From Kaistella jeonii (GTDB lineage Bacteria; Bacteroidota; Bacteroidia; Flavobacteriales; Weeksellaceae): DNA of 64,000 nucleotides. Positions 35,916 through 44,965 of the stretch are shown here, piece by piece. The stretch lies in the NCBI RefSeq assembly GCF_000812865.1, contig NZ_JSYL01000002.1:620001-684000 (forward strand), in the 5' to 3' direction. Both the position numbers and the translations under genes were made by a program. How positions within the stretch are numbered: position 1 is the first letter of the stretch; the number at the start of each line of letters is the position of its first letter. The notes below the pieces were generated by a model, which saw only the letters and a list, made by a program, of their open reading frames with translations, was not told where the DNA came from and ran no database searches.

Positions 35916-37271
35916 ATGAAACCTTTAACAAGCTATCAAAACTTCTACTTCGTAGGAATCGGCGGCATCGGAATGAGTGCTTTGGCGCGTTATTTCGAGG
36001 CTTCGAACAACAATGTTTTGGGGTACGATAAAACCGTAACCAAGCTGACCAATATTTTGGTTTCAGAAGGAATTGATATTGTTTTTGAAGATGTTATTAA
36101 TGATAAAATTCAAAATTTAGACAAAGAAAATACACTTGTCATTTATACGCCGGCTATTAAAAATTTAGACATTCTTAATTATTTTAATGATAACGGTTTC
36201 ACGGTTTTAAAAAGAGCAAAAGTTCTTGGTATGATCACCGAAAACACCAATTGTATTGCGATTGCAGGAACGCACGGAAAAACGACAACTTCTTCTTTGG
36301 TAGCGCATTTGTGTAAAGAAGCCAATCTTCCTTTCTCTTGCTTTTTAGGTGGAATTGCTGAGAATTTTAAATCCAATTTTCTATTTAATGGAAATGAAAT
36401 TTCGGTGGTTGAAGCAGATGAATACGACAGAAGTTTCCTAAACCTTTCTCCAAATTGGGCGGCAATAACTTCGATTGATGCAGATCATTTAGATATTTAC
36501 GGCGATAAAGAAACGATTGAACAAGGCTTCCGTGATTTTGCAGATCTGGTTCCGGAAAGTGTTCAACTTTTTGTACGAAAAGGAATTCAAATTGGAAGAG
36601 AAGCGAAAACCTACGCAGTTAATGAGGAAGCCGATTTTTACTCTGATAACATTCGGGAAATAGGCGACAAAATTTATTTTGATTTCCATACACCAAATGA
36701 AGAAGTTGATAATTTCGTTTGGGAAATTCCGGGAATTCATAATGTTGAAAATGCGACCGTTGCAATTGCAATCCTAAATAATTTAGGTGTTCATTTTGAA
36801 ACTTTGAAAAATGGAATCTCCAACTTTAAAGGGATTAAAAGAAGATATACAAAACATAATTTCGACAGCGGAAAAATTTATATCGACGATTATGCGCATC
36901 ATCCAACAGAATTGAATGCAGTAATTGGATCGATAAAAACATTTTACCCCCATCAAAAATTACTGGTGGTTTTTCAGCCGCATCTATTTAGCAGAACACG
37001 AGATTTTGCCGATGGTTTTGCAGAAAGTTTAGATAAAGCAGATGAATTGATCTTGCTTGATATTTATCCAGCTCGTGAATTACAGGAAAATTTTGAAGGA
37101 ATAACTTCAAAATGGCTTTTAGAGAAAATTAAATTAGAGAAAAAAGAGGTTTCAAATTTAGACGAAGCCTTTAATAAAATAAAAGAAAAAGACTTCGATG
37201 TTCTGTTAACAGTAGGTGCCGGAAATATCGATACTTTGTCTGATGGGATTGTAGAATGGTTGAAGCTATGA
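35916..37271 (+). CDS. murC: UDP-MurNAc:L-Ala ligase MurC
   Basis: 451 aa Mur ligase adding L-alanine to UDP-MurNAc. N-terminal GIGGIGMSALARYF (about 14-27), ATP loop AGTHGKTTTSSL, EADEYDRSFL, the IDDYAHHPTE motif and QPHLFSRTRDF are typical. ATG start. Its stop overlaps the next gene as ATGA (37268-37271), so the two are translationally coupled. Confidence 0.97.
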   Translation: MKPLTSYQNFYFVGIGGIGMSALARYFEASNNNVLGYDKTVTKLTNILVSEGIDIVFEDVINDKIQNLDKENTLVIYTPAIKNLDILNYFNDNGFTVLKRAKVLGMITENTNCIAIAGTHGKTTTSSLVAHLCKEANLPFSCFLGGIAENFKSNFLFNGNEISVVEADEYDRSFLNLSPNWAAITSIDADHLDIYGDKETIEQGFRDFADLVPESVQLFVRKGIQIGREAKTYAVNEEADFYSDNIREIGDKIYFDFHTPNEEVDNFVWEIPGIHNVENATVAIAILNNLGVHFETLKNGISNFKGIKRRYTKHNFDSGKIYIDDYAHHPTELNAVIGSIKTFYPHQKLLVVFQPHLFSRTRDFADGFAESLDKADELILLDIYPARELQENFEGITSKWLLEKIKLEKKEVSNLDEAFNKIKEKDFDVLLTVGAGNIDTLSDGIVEWLKL

Positions 37272-37792
37272 AACTAAAATTTTCATTGTTACTACTGCTG
37301 TTAATTTTTGGAATTTCATTTTCTCAATCTAAAGTAGATTTGGCAGCAGCAGATAAAATCAATCAGTACGCTGACCGAATCGACAAGGATTCGAGCAGAG
37401 CGAAATATACTTTTGAAATTCCTGCAAAAGGCAAAGTGATCAGGTACGAATATGAAAAGGAAGGGAATGACATCGTAAAAATGACCAGAAAATGGGACGA
37501 AAATAATGAAAAATACACAGATACTTATTCCGATTATTTTTTGTTAAAAAATGAAGCGAAAGTTTTAGCATTGCAAAGCATCACTTATAAAAATAAATCA
37601 GACGCTACAGATATTGGCGGATGGAACTGCAAATTTTGGATCAAAGATGATCGCGTAATAAATATGACTTCTCTGGGTCACGGAAAAACAGAACGTGACG
37701 ATTGGGATTATGAACTGGAGCTCAAAGAAAACTTCAGTTATATGTTAAAAACAGTAAAAAACTTTGATAAGAAATTAAGTCAAAAAAAGTAA
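37268..37792 (+). CDS. Secreted protein of unknown function inside the dcw cluster
   Basis: 174 aa from ATG 37268 (ATGA overlap with murC); an upstream ATG at 37256 is less likely. Signal peptide of about 19 residues (MKLKFSLLLLLLIFGISFS then QSKVD). The mature part is charged and beta-rich, with WDENNEKYTDTYSDYF and GGWNCKFWIKDDRV. I recognise no domain. The next gene, ftsQ, starts on the base right after its stop, so it is tightly built into the operon and may act in the periplasm on wall or division. This gene is not part of the classic dcw set. Confidence 0.85.
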   Translation: MKLKFSLLLLLLIFGISFSQSKVDLAAADKINQYADRIDKDSSRAKYTFEIPAKGKVIRYEYEKEGNDIVKMTRKWDENNEKYTDTYSDYFLLKNEAKVLALQSITYKNKSDATDIGGWNCKFWIKDDRVINMTSLGHGKTERDDWDYELELKENFSYMLKTVKNFDKKLSQKK

Positions 37793-38848
37793 ATGAAAAA
37801 CAAATTCAGAATATTAAAAATTTTAATTACAGTGATCATCTTTGGATTTCTGCTGAGTTTTTCGTTGAAAAGATTCAATAATAAACCCATGGAAAAAGTT
37901 TCGGTAAACATGACCAAAACTAAAAATCCGGTTTATTTTATTGATGAGAAAGATGTAAAAGATTTGGTAAAAACCTCAAATCCGACAAAAAGAGTTGGCG
38001 ATATTGATATTCCGGCATTAGAGAAAAAATTAAATCAACTTCCAGGAGTCGACAGCGCAAACGTATATCTCAATTTAAATGGAAATTTGAATTTAGACAT
38101 CAAACAACGCGTTCCGGCTTTTAGATTAAATAAAGATGGAAAAGATTTTTATGTAGATGAAAAAGGCAATGAGTTCCCGATTTCAAAAAACTATTCTTTC
38201 CCTTGTATGTTGGTTACAGGTGATGTTCAAAAATCTGAATATCAGAAGTTAGCAGAATTAATAGATAAAATAGACGGAGATGAATTCAGTAAAAAATATT
38301 TCATTGGCGTTTCAAAAGAAAAAGGCGGCTACAATTTATTGACGAGTCAGGGAAATTATAAAGTAGAGATTGGTGATTTAGACCGCATTCACTTGAAAGT
38401 GAAAGGTTTTAAAACATTTGTTGAAAAATACCTGGTGTTTCAGCAAGGCGAAAAATACAGTAAAATTTCTGTAAAATATGATAATCAAATTGTTACGACA
38501 CTCAATCCAAATTTCAAAGAAAACGACAGTATCATCAATGTAGGAAATAAGGAATTGGCAAAATTACCCTTGCTTGCTCAGAAAAAAGAAGAAGCCATCA
38601 AACATAGTTCTTCAAAATCTACCACGGCAGAAACACTAAAACCTGTTGTGAAAAAACCAGCAATCAAAAAGGCAGAAAAGGTAAAGGCAACATCTGTAAA
38701 AGCAAAACCAACACCTGAAAAAGTGAAAACTACGGTAAAGAAAGAAACGAAAACCGTAAAAAAAGAAACAGTGAAGCCAAAAACTTCAGATCACAAGAAA
38801 ACCTCATCTTCCCCTTCAAAACTGAAAGGAAAGGTTAAAGTTGAATAA
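37793..38848 (+). CDS. ftsQ: Cell division protein FtsQ with Lys-rich C-terminal tail
   Basis: 351 aa. Cytosolic stub, membrane helix about 8-25 (ILITVIIFGFLLSFSL), a POTRA-like part (VYFIDEKDVKDLV... LNQLPGVDSANVYLN), then the FtsQ beta domain to about 265. Residues 268-351 are a low-complexity tail with 26 lysines in 84 residues plus Thr, Pro and Ser, which would be in the periplasm. Most FtsQ proteins lack such a tail. FtsQ links FtsL/FtsB to the divisome. Starts at the base after the preceding stop. Confidence 0.9.
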   Translation: MKNKFRILKILITVIIFGFLLSFSLKRFNNKPMEKVSVNMTKTKNPVYFIDEKDVKDLVKTSNPTKRVGDIDIPALEKKLNQLPGVDSANVYLNLNGNLNLDIKQRVPAFRLNKDGKDFYVDEKGNEFPISKNYSFPCMLVTGDVQKSEYQKLAELIDKIDGDEFSKKYFIGVSKEKGGYNLLTSQGNYKVEIGDLDRIHLKVKGFKTFVEKYLVFQQGEKYSKISVKYDNQIVTTLNPNFKENDSIINVGNKELAKLPLLAQKKEEAIKHSSSKSTTAETLKPVVKKPAIKKAEKVKATSVKAKPTPEKVKTTVKKETKTVKKETVKPKTSDHKKTSSSPSKLKGKVKVE

Positions 38849-38936
38849 TATAAAAAGTCACCTAGTGGCGAATTAGTAAAGCGGCGGAGAAAATCCTAAG
38901 CATTAAGAATTATTAAAAATCAAATCGAACATACAA

Positions 38937-40304
38937 ATGGAAAAACACGAGTATTCAGTAGGCCTCGACATTGGCACAACAAAGATTGTGACGATCGTCG
39001 GGAGAAGAAATGCCCACGGAAAAATTGAGATTCTCGGCGTTGGAAAAGCAAAAAGTCTGGGCGTTCACAAAGGTATTGTTAACAATATCTCCCAAACCAT
39101 TCAATCCATCAAAGCCGCAGTAGCAGAAGCGCAAAGTAGTTCCGGCGTTCCTATTCACAAAGTTACAGTAGGAATTGCTGGCAAACACATTCGATCTCTG
39201 CAACATTCAGATTATATTATGAGGGACAATCCCGACCAGTATATTACTGAAGACGATATTGAAAGATTAAAAGATCAGGTCAAAAAACTCGTGATGCTTC
39301 CAGGTGAAGAAATTATTCATGTTCTTCCACAGGAATATAAAGTGGATTCTGAAGGTGAAATTCAGGAACCAATTGGTATGCACGGAAAACGTTTGGAAGC
39401 AAACTTCCACGTTGTAGTTGGACAAATGGGAAGCATTAGAAACATTGCAAGATGCGTTCGTGAAGCTGGTTTAGAGATGGAAGCTTTAACATTAGAACCG
39501 CTTGCTTCTTCTGAATCGGTTTTGACCAAAGAAGAAAAAGAAGCTGGAGTTGCCATCGTAGATATTGGTGGTGGTACAACAGATATTGCTATTTTCAAAG
39601 ATAATATTATTCGTCATACCTGCGTCATTCCTTATGGTGGCGGAATTATTACAGATGATATCAAAGAAGGTTGTTCTATCATTGAAAAACATGCAGAACA
39701 ATTAAAAGTAAAATTCGGTTCAGCTGTTCCGGAATTGGAGAAAGATTCTACTTTCGTTACCATTCCAGGTTTACACGGAAGACCGGATAAAGAAATCTCC
39801 TTAAAAACTTTAGCTCAAGTTGTAAATGCAAGAGTTGAAGAAATTCTGGAAATGGTGAATACTGAATTAAAAGCTTATGGCGCTTTTGAACAGAAGAAAA
39901 AACTAATCGCAGGAATTGTTTTAACCGGTGGTGGTTCAAACCTTCGTCATCTTCGTCAGTTGGCTAATTATACCACTGGTTTCGACAGCAGAATTGGTTT
40001 TGCGAACGAATATGTTGCGAATGATAAAAACCAGCAGTTAAAAGGTCCGGAATATGCTACTTCAATCGGATTATTGATGGAAAGTTTAAAAATTCGTGAT
40101 AAGAAAAACGGCGTTGAGCAACCAGAAGAAATCGTAGAAAAAGTAGAGGAAGTTGTACAAAATCAAAATGTTGCCGCAGAATCTCCTGAATTTCGAACCG
40201 AAGAAAAAGTGGTTTCTGGAGCTGCAAATCGCAGAAGAGACAAACTCACCATCGGTCAAAAAATTATGGAAAGCGTAAAAAAATTCTTCGAAGAAGTTGA
40301 ATAA
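38937..40304 (+). CDS. ftsA: Cell division protein FtsA
   Basis: 455 aa actin-like ATPase that tethers FtsZ to the membrane. N-terminal VGLDIGTTKIVTIVG, SHS2-like insert, phosphate motif VDIGGGTTDIAIF (about 203-215), and the GIVLTGGGSNLRHL segment. The final RDKLTIGQKIMESVKKFFEEV is an amphipathic membrane-targeting helix. ATG start, 88 bp after ftsQ; ftsZ 17 bp after. Confidence 0.97.
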   Translation: MEKHEYSVGLDIGTTKIVTIVGRRNAHGKIEILGVGKAKSLGVHKGIVNNISQTIQSIKAAVAEAQSSSGVPIHKVTVGIAGKHIRSLQHSDYIMRDNPDQYITEDDIERLKDQVKKLVMLPGEEIIHVLPQEYKVDSEGEIQEPIGMHGKRLEANFHVVVGQMGSIRNIARCVREAGLEMEALTLEPLASSESVLTKEEKEAGVAIVDIGGGTTDIAIFKDNIIRHTCVIPYGGGIITDDIKEGCSIIEKHAEQLKVKFGSAVPELEKDSTFVTIPGLHGRPDKEISLKTLAQVVNARVEEILEMVNTELKAYGAFEQKKKLIAGIVLTGGGSNLRHLRQLANYTTGFDSRIGFANEYVANDKNQQLKGPEYATSIGLLMESLKIRDKKNGVEQPEEIVEKVEEVVQNQNVAAESPEFRTEEKVVSGAANRRRDKLTIGQKIMESVKKFFEEVE

Positions 40305-40321
40305 TTAAAAAAACAAATACT

Positions 40322-42169
40322 ATGGAAAATATTAATACCCCAGGATTTTCATTTGATTTACCAAAAGGAAATTCCTCAATTATAAAGGTTATCGGAGTTG
40401 GAGGTGGCGGAAACAACGCATTGAAGCACATGTACGAACGTGGAATTCACGGTGTAGATTTCGTGATCTGTAACACCGATGCACAAACTCTTGACAATAA
40501 TCCGGTCTCCAATAAAGTACAACTCGGAATGTCAATTACTGAAGGACTTGGCGCTGGAGCTGATCCTGAAGTTGGCGAAAAAGCTGCAATAGAAAGCATC
40601 GAAGAAATTAAAGCTGCTCTTGGACAAAATACCAAAATGGTTTTTATCACTGCAGGGATGGGTGGTGGAACCGGAACTGGTGCCGCTCCAATTATTGCAA
40701 AAGTGGCAAAAGATATGGGCATCTTAACGATCGGTATCGTAACAATTCCTTTCAGTTTTGAAGGGAAAAGAAGATTGGAACAGGCAGATATTGGTCTTGA
40801 AAAATTAAGAAATAATGTCGATTCTTTGATCGTCATTAACAATGATAAATTACGTCAGCAATTTGGAAATCTTGGATTTAAATCTGGTTTCTCTAAAGCC
40901 GATGAAGTTTTAACCAACGCTGCAAAAGGAATGGCAGAAGTTATTACGGGATATTTTGATGTAAACATCGACTTCCGTGATGCAAAATCTGTTTTAGCAA
41001 ATTCTGGAACAGCATTAATGTCAAATGGTGTTGCTTCAGGGGAAAACAAAGCAGAAGATGCAGTAAAAAAAGCGCTTGATTCTCCGTTGTTAAATGACAA
41101 CAAAATTACAGGTGCGAAAAACGTTTTGCTATTGATCAGAAGTGGTTCCGAAGAAGTTACCATGGATGAGATCGGAGTAATTATGGATCATATTCAAAAA
41201 GAAGCTGGTAACACTGCAGATATTATTTTTGGAGTTGGAACTGACGAAGAATTAGGAGATTCTGTAAGCGTTTTAGTGATTGCTACAGGTTTTTCTAATG
41301 AAGACAGAAAACACGCTGGATCTACAGAGAAAATCAAATTTGCTCTGGAAGATTCAATGGAACCAACGAGAAACTCTCCTTTCAAACAAAAGATGGAGAA
41401 GGAAGAAATTAAAAGAGAAAATTTCAATAGAAAAAGTCTTTTTATCTTAGATGATGAAGATGATTTCAACACACCGGAATTCAAAACGACTTCCGTTGAA
41501 AGACCTTCTACATTACAGAAAGAGCAACCTGCAGAAGTGAAATACTTTGATCTGGAAGATGAAGAAGAACCGGATCAGACTTTTAATATCTCCTCCGAAG
41601 ATAACGGAATGAATTTATTTTCTTTTGACAATGATTCTTCAGAATCGCTCGAGAGAGAGTCTTTTACCTTTGAGACTGAAGAAACAATTGAAAAGAAACC
41701 ATCGCAAATCACAAATACTTTTTCGGAAGAAAGTGCCATGGAATTCAGTTTTTTCGTAAACGAACCGATTGAGGAGCCGAAAGTTGAAACATCGCAACCA
41801 AAAGCAGAAATCAAACCTGAACCGGTTCAAAAGTTAGCACCAAAGGTGGAAGAGATCAAGATGGAAATGGAAATTGAAACCAATGATGAATTGGCGAAAT
41901 TCGAAACCGAAAATGATTTTACATTTATCACCAAAACAACTCCTAATGAAAAAGTTTTGGAGAGAAGAAATAAACTGAAAGAATTCAACTCCAGATATCA
42001 GGTGACTGATTCTGAAAATGATTTCGATACAATTCCCGCATTCAAAAGAAAAAACATCATGTTGGAAGGACACAATGCATCATCACAAACCATCAGTAAT
42101 TTCCTTACTGAAACCGATGGAAAAATGCAGGTTCGCGAAAACAGATTTTTGAACAAAGATGTAGATTAA
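40322..42169 (+). CDS. ftsZ: Cell division protein FtsZ with long acidic linker
   Basis: 615 aa tubulin homologue. GTP motif AGMGGGTGTGAAPI (about 109-122), NNDKLRQQ, and the T7 NVDFRD-like region (NIDFRDAKSV) are normal in the first 320 residues. A Glu/Asp/Ser-rich linker of about 240 residues follows. The FtsA-binding peptide is recognisable as DTIPAFKRKN (569-578), but 37 more residues follow it, ending NRFLNKDVD. E. coli FtsZ is 383 aa. It forms the division ring. Last gene of the dcw cluster proper. Confidence 0.97.
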   Translation: MENINTPGFSFDLPKGNSSIIKVIGVGGGGNNALKHMYERGIHGVDFVICNTDAQTLDNNPVSNKVQLGMSITEGLGAGADPEVGEKAAIESIEEIKAALGQNTKMVFITAGMGGGTGTGAAPIIAKVAKDMGILTIGIVTIPFSFEGKRRLEQADIGLEKLRNNVDSLIVINNDKLRQQFGNLGFKSGFSKADEVLTNAAKGMAEVITGYFDVNIDFRDAKSVLANSGTALMSNGVASGENKAEDAVKKALDSPLLNDNKITGAKNVLLLIRSGSEEVTMDEIGVIMDHIQKEAGNTADIIFGVGTDEELGDSVSVLVIATGFSNEDRKHAGSTEKIKFALEDSMEPTRNSPFKQKMEKEEIKRENFNRKSLFILDDEDDFNTPEFKTTSVERPSTLQKEQPAEVKYFDLEDEEEPDQTFNISSEDNGMNLFSFDNDSSESLERESFTFETEETIEKKPSQITNTFSEESAMEFSFFVNEPIEEPKVETSQPKAEIKPEPVQKLAPKVEEIKMEMEIETNDELAKFETENDFTFITKTTPNEKVLERRNKLKEFNSRYQVTDSENDFDTIPAFKRKNIMLEGHNASSQTISNFLTETDGKMQVRENRFLNKDVD

Positions 42170-42258
42170 AATTATTCTGATAATTTGTTAAGTTGAAAAT
42201 GTGCGAATAAAGTTGCATCATCAAATTAACGAATTTTCAAATTTTCAAATTAAAAATT

Positions 42259-42705
42259 ATGAGCTTAGAAATAATCATCAGCGACGCAATAAAAGATGCA
42301 ATGCGCGCAAAAGATAAAGTGGCATTGGACGCATTGCGTGCAGTGAAATCACAGATCTTACTACTAAAAACAGAAGCAAAAGGTGCCGATGTTTCTGCTG
42401 AGCAGGAAATTGCAATCTTGCAACGAATGATCAAGCAGCGTAAAGATTCTTTTGACCAGTTTACGGCCCAAAACAGAAGCGACTTAGCTGAAGTTGAAGA
42501 CGCCCAGTCAAAAGTTATTGAGAAGTATCTTCCGCAGCAACTTTCAGCGGAAGAATTAGAAGCGGAAATGAAGAAAATTATTTCCCAAACCGGTGCCGAA
42601 AGTGCCAAAGATATAGGAAAAGTAATGGGAATGGCAGGCAAAGCACTTGCCGGTAAAAGTGACGGAAAAAGCATTTCCGACATGGCGAAAAAATTACTTT
42701 CTTAG
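42259..42705 (+). CDS. GatB/YqeY domain protein
   Basis: 148 aa, soluble and helical. It matches the YqeY family through DAIKDAMRAKDKVALDALRA (about 8-27), EIAILQRMIKQRKDS and the C-terminal GKVMGMAGKALAGKSDGK. YqeY resembles the tail domain of the amidotransferase subunit GatB, which binds tRNA; its role alone is unknown. ATG start, 89 bp after ftsZ, followed by a terminator, so it may be the last gene of the dcw transcript. Confidence 0.92.
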   Translation: MSLEIIISDAIKDAMRAKDKVALDALRAVKSQILLLKTEAKGADVSAEQEIAILQRMIKQRKDSFDQFTAQNRSDLAEVEDAQSKVIEKYLPQQLSAEELEAEMKKIISQTGAESAKDIGKVMGMAGKALAGKSDGKSISDMAKKLLS

Positions 42706-42752
42706 TCTGTTATTAAGGATATTCAACCTTTGCATATCGATCTGATTGAAAT

Positions 42753-42781
42753 CCGAAGCATTTGTTGTCTTCGGGTTTTTT
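42753..42781 (+). terminator. Terminator after YqeY-like gene
   Basis: CCGAAG (42753-42758) pairs with CTTCGG (42769-42774), 10-nt loop, then GTTTTTTC. Confidence 0.68.
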
Positions 42782-42858
42782 CTGCCAAAAAGACCATTAT
42801 TGAAATTTGGAATGATTTTCATCATTTATTTAGATGAATTTAATAATTGAAAAAGCTT

Positions 42859-42866
42859 TAAATTTG
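42859..42866 (+). promoter_or_regulatory. -7 promoter box of the bacilliredoxin gene
   Basis: A perfect TAAATTTG 37 nt before the ATG at 42904, behind the terminator of the YqeY-like gene. No clear -33 element. Confidence 0.5.
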
Positions 42867-42903
42867 CAAACGAATATTTTTTTAAACCCTAAATTATATA
42901 AAT

Positions 42904-43314
42904 ATGTATCCAGAAGATTTAGTAATGCCGATGAAGGCAGAACTTACCGATAAAGGTTTCCAGGATTTAACAACACCTGAAGCTGTAGATAATGCTATTA
43001 AAAAAGAAGGAACAACCCTTTTAATGATCAACTCCGTATGTGGTTGTGCAGCAGGAGCAGCAAGACCAGGCGCTGTTTTCTCCTTAACAGGAGACAAAAA
43101 ACCAGCAAATTTAGTAACTGTTTTTGCAGGTTATGATAAAGATGCTGTTGATGAAGCGCGTAAATTTTTAGCTCCATTTCCTCCAAGTTCACCTTGTATC
43201 GCTCTTTTCAAAGACGGAGAATTGGTTCACATGTTAGAAAGACACCATATCGAAGGAAATCCAGCCGGAGCAATCGCTGCAAATCTGCAAGCTGCTTACG
43301 ACGAATATTGCTAA
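42904..43314 (+). CDS. Bacilliredoxin, BrxA/BrxB (YphP/YqiW) family
   Basis: 136 aa thioredoxin-like protein. The family site VCGCAAGAARPGA (about 45-57) carries the CGC redox motif; the start MYPEDLVMPMKAELTDKGF is also typical. In Bacillus these proteins remove bacillithiol from proteins. Whether this species makes bacillithiol cannot be seen here; some Bacteroidota do. ATG start, own promoter box and own terminator. Confidence 0.93.
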   Translation: MYPEDLVMPMKAELTDKGFQDLTTPEAVDNAIKKEGTTLLMINSVCGCAAGAARPGAVFSLTGDKKPANLVTVFAGYDKDAVDEARKFLAPFPPSSPCIALFKDGELVHMLERHHIEGNPAGAIAANLQAAYDEYC

Positions 43315-43338
43315 AACTAAAGCTTTAGTTAAAATAGA

Positions 43339-43367
43339 AATTCCGTTCTGAAAAGAGCGGAATTTTT
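43339..43367 (+). terminator. Terminator after bacilliredoxin gene
   Basis: ATTCCGTTCT pairs with AGAGCGGAAT around a GAAA loop, then T-run. Confidence 0.85.
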
Positions 43368-43406
43368 TTGTACCTAAAACTTAACAACTCTTACCCCGAA
43401 AAATAT

Positions 43407-43414
43407 TATATTTG
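43407..43414 (+). promoter_or_regulatory. -7 promoter box of the GH3 gene (leaderless)
   Basis: A perfect TATATTTG ending 5 nt before the ATG at 43420. The transcript would start at or next to the start codon. Confidence 0.6.
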
Positions 43415-43419
43415 TCTAT

Positions 43420-44934
43420 ATGGCAACGAAAGCGCTTTTCAATACGGTAGTTAATTATTTTATTCGACAACGGATTGATCAGATCCAGAATTTTATGAGT
43501 CGACCGCTTGAAACACAGAATGGCGTTTTGCTTTCTCAGCTTTTTCTCGCAGAAAATACCGATTACGGCAAAATTCACGGTTTTAATTCGATTTCTTCGT
43601 ATGAAGATTTTAGCAGGAATATTCCCATTGTTACCTACGAGGATTTCGAACCTTTTATCGAGCAGGCAAGACAGGGAAAACCCGATGTTATTTGGCCTGG
43701 TTACATTCGAAAATTTGCAAAATCCTCTGGAACGACCAATGCTAAAAGTAAATTTATACCCATTTCAGAAGAGAGCTTGGCAGATTGTCATTTTAAAGCA
43801 GGAAAAGATCTGGTTTCTATTTACGCGAATAATCATCCTGATAATTGTCTATTTCTTAATAAAAATTTGCGTTTAGGTGGAAGTTCAGAATTATATAAAG
43901 ATTACAACACAAAATTTGGAGATCTGTCTGCAATTATGATTGAAAATCTCCCTTTTTGGGTAGAAATTACAACAACGCCAAGCAAAAAAGTTTCCCTCAT
44001 GTCGGAATGGGAAAGCAAATTAAAAGCAATTATTTCGGAAGTTAAGAATGAAGATGTCGGAAGTCTTACAGGTGTTCCGAGTTGGATGATGGTTTTGCTG
44101 CAAAGAGTCTTAGCCGAAACAGGAAATAAAAACATCTCTGAACTGTGGCCAAATTTGGAAGTATTTTTCCATGGCGGGATAAGCTTTAAACCTTACAAAG
44201 AGCAATACCGAAAAATAATAGGAAAAGACATTAATTATTACGAGATTTACAATGCTTCAGAAGGTTTTTTCGGAATTCAAGATCAAGCCGGAAGCGACGA
44301 AATGCTCCTCATGCTGGACTACGGAATTTTCTATGAATTTATTCCTATGGAAACTTTTGATCCCAAAAATTTAGAAGCTATTCCATTAGAAAAAGTAGAG
44401 ATCGGAAAAAATTATGCCATGGTCATTACGACGAACAGCGGACTTTGGCGCTATTTGATTGGGGACACGGTGCGATTTACTTCTTTGAAACCTTTCCGGA
44501 TAAAAATTTCTGGTAGAACGAAACATTTCATTAATGCATTCGGCGAAGAATTGATGATCGACAATGTAGAAACCGCACTTTCTAAAGCTTGTGAGATCAC
44601 CGATTCCTGTATTTCAGATTTTACGGGAGCTCCTGTTTTTATGAAAGATGGAGAAAGTGGCGCTCACGAATGGATCTTTGAATTTACAAAAGCTCCAAAA
44701 GATCTGGCCCATTTTACAGAAATTTTCGATGGTCATTTAAAATCTGTCAACTCCGATTACGAAGCGAAAAGATACAATAACATCACTTTGAAAAAACCAA
44801 TCGTTCACGCAGCAAAACCTCATCTTTTTTACGAATGGATGTCACTCCGCGGAAAACTGGGTGGTCAGAATAAAGTGCCGAGATTAAGCAATGACCGGGA
44901 ATATATCGATCCTTTGTTGATCATGAATCAATAA
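43420..44934 (+). CDS. GH3-family acyl-adenylating enzyme
   Basis: 504 aa, soluble. Belongs to the GH3 branch of the ANL superfamily, known from plant auxin-amino acid synthetases and found in several bacteria. Motif 1 FAKSSGTTNAKSKFIPIS (about 102-119) binds ATP phosphates, motif 2 YNASEGFFGIQD (about 280-291) and motif 3 YLIGDTVRFTS (about 347-357) complete the set, and GRTKHFINAFGEELM is the hinge. It should make acyl-adenylates and probably acyl-amino acid amides. The substrate is unknown. It is a single gene with its own promoter box. Confidence 0.93.
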   Translation: MATKALFNTVVNYFIRQRIDQIQNFMSRPLETQNGVLLSQLFLAENTDYGKIHGFNSISSYEDFSRNIPIVTYEDFEPFIEQARQGKPDVIWPGYIRKFAKSSGTTNAKSKFIPISEESLADCHFKAGKDLVSIYANNHPDNCLFLNKNLRLGGSSELYKDYNTKFGDLSAIMIENLPFWVEITTTPSKKVSLMSEWESKLKAIISEVKNEDVGSLTGVPSWMMVLLQRVLAETGNKNISELWPNLEVFFHGGISFKPYKEQYRKIIGKDINYYEIYNASEGFFGIQDQAGSDEMLLMLDYGIFYEFIPMETFDPKNLEAIPLEKVEIGKNYAMVITTNSGLWRYLIGDTVRFTSLKPFRIKISGRTKHFINAFGEELMIDNVETALSKACEITDSCISDFTGAPVFMKDGESGAHEWIFEFTKAPKDLAHFTEIFDGHLKSVNSDYEAKRYNNITLKKPIVHAAKPHLFYEWMSLRGKLGGQNKVPRLSNDREYIDPLLIMNQ

Positions 44935-44959
44935 AAAATCCGCTGAATTTCAACGGATT
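44933..44959. terminator. Convergent terminator between GH3 gene and lipoprotein
   Basis: AATCCG (44938-44943 approx.) pairs with CGGATT (44954-44959). The better T-run is leftward (TTTTTTAT), serving the minus-strand lipoprotein gene. Confidence 0.65.
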
Positions 44960-44965
44960 AGTTTC

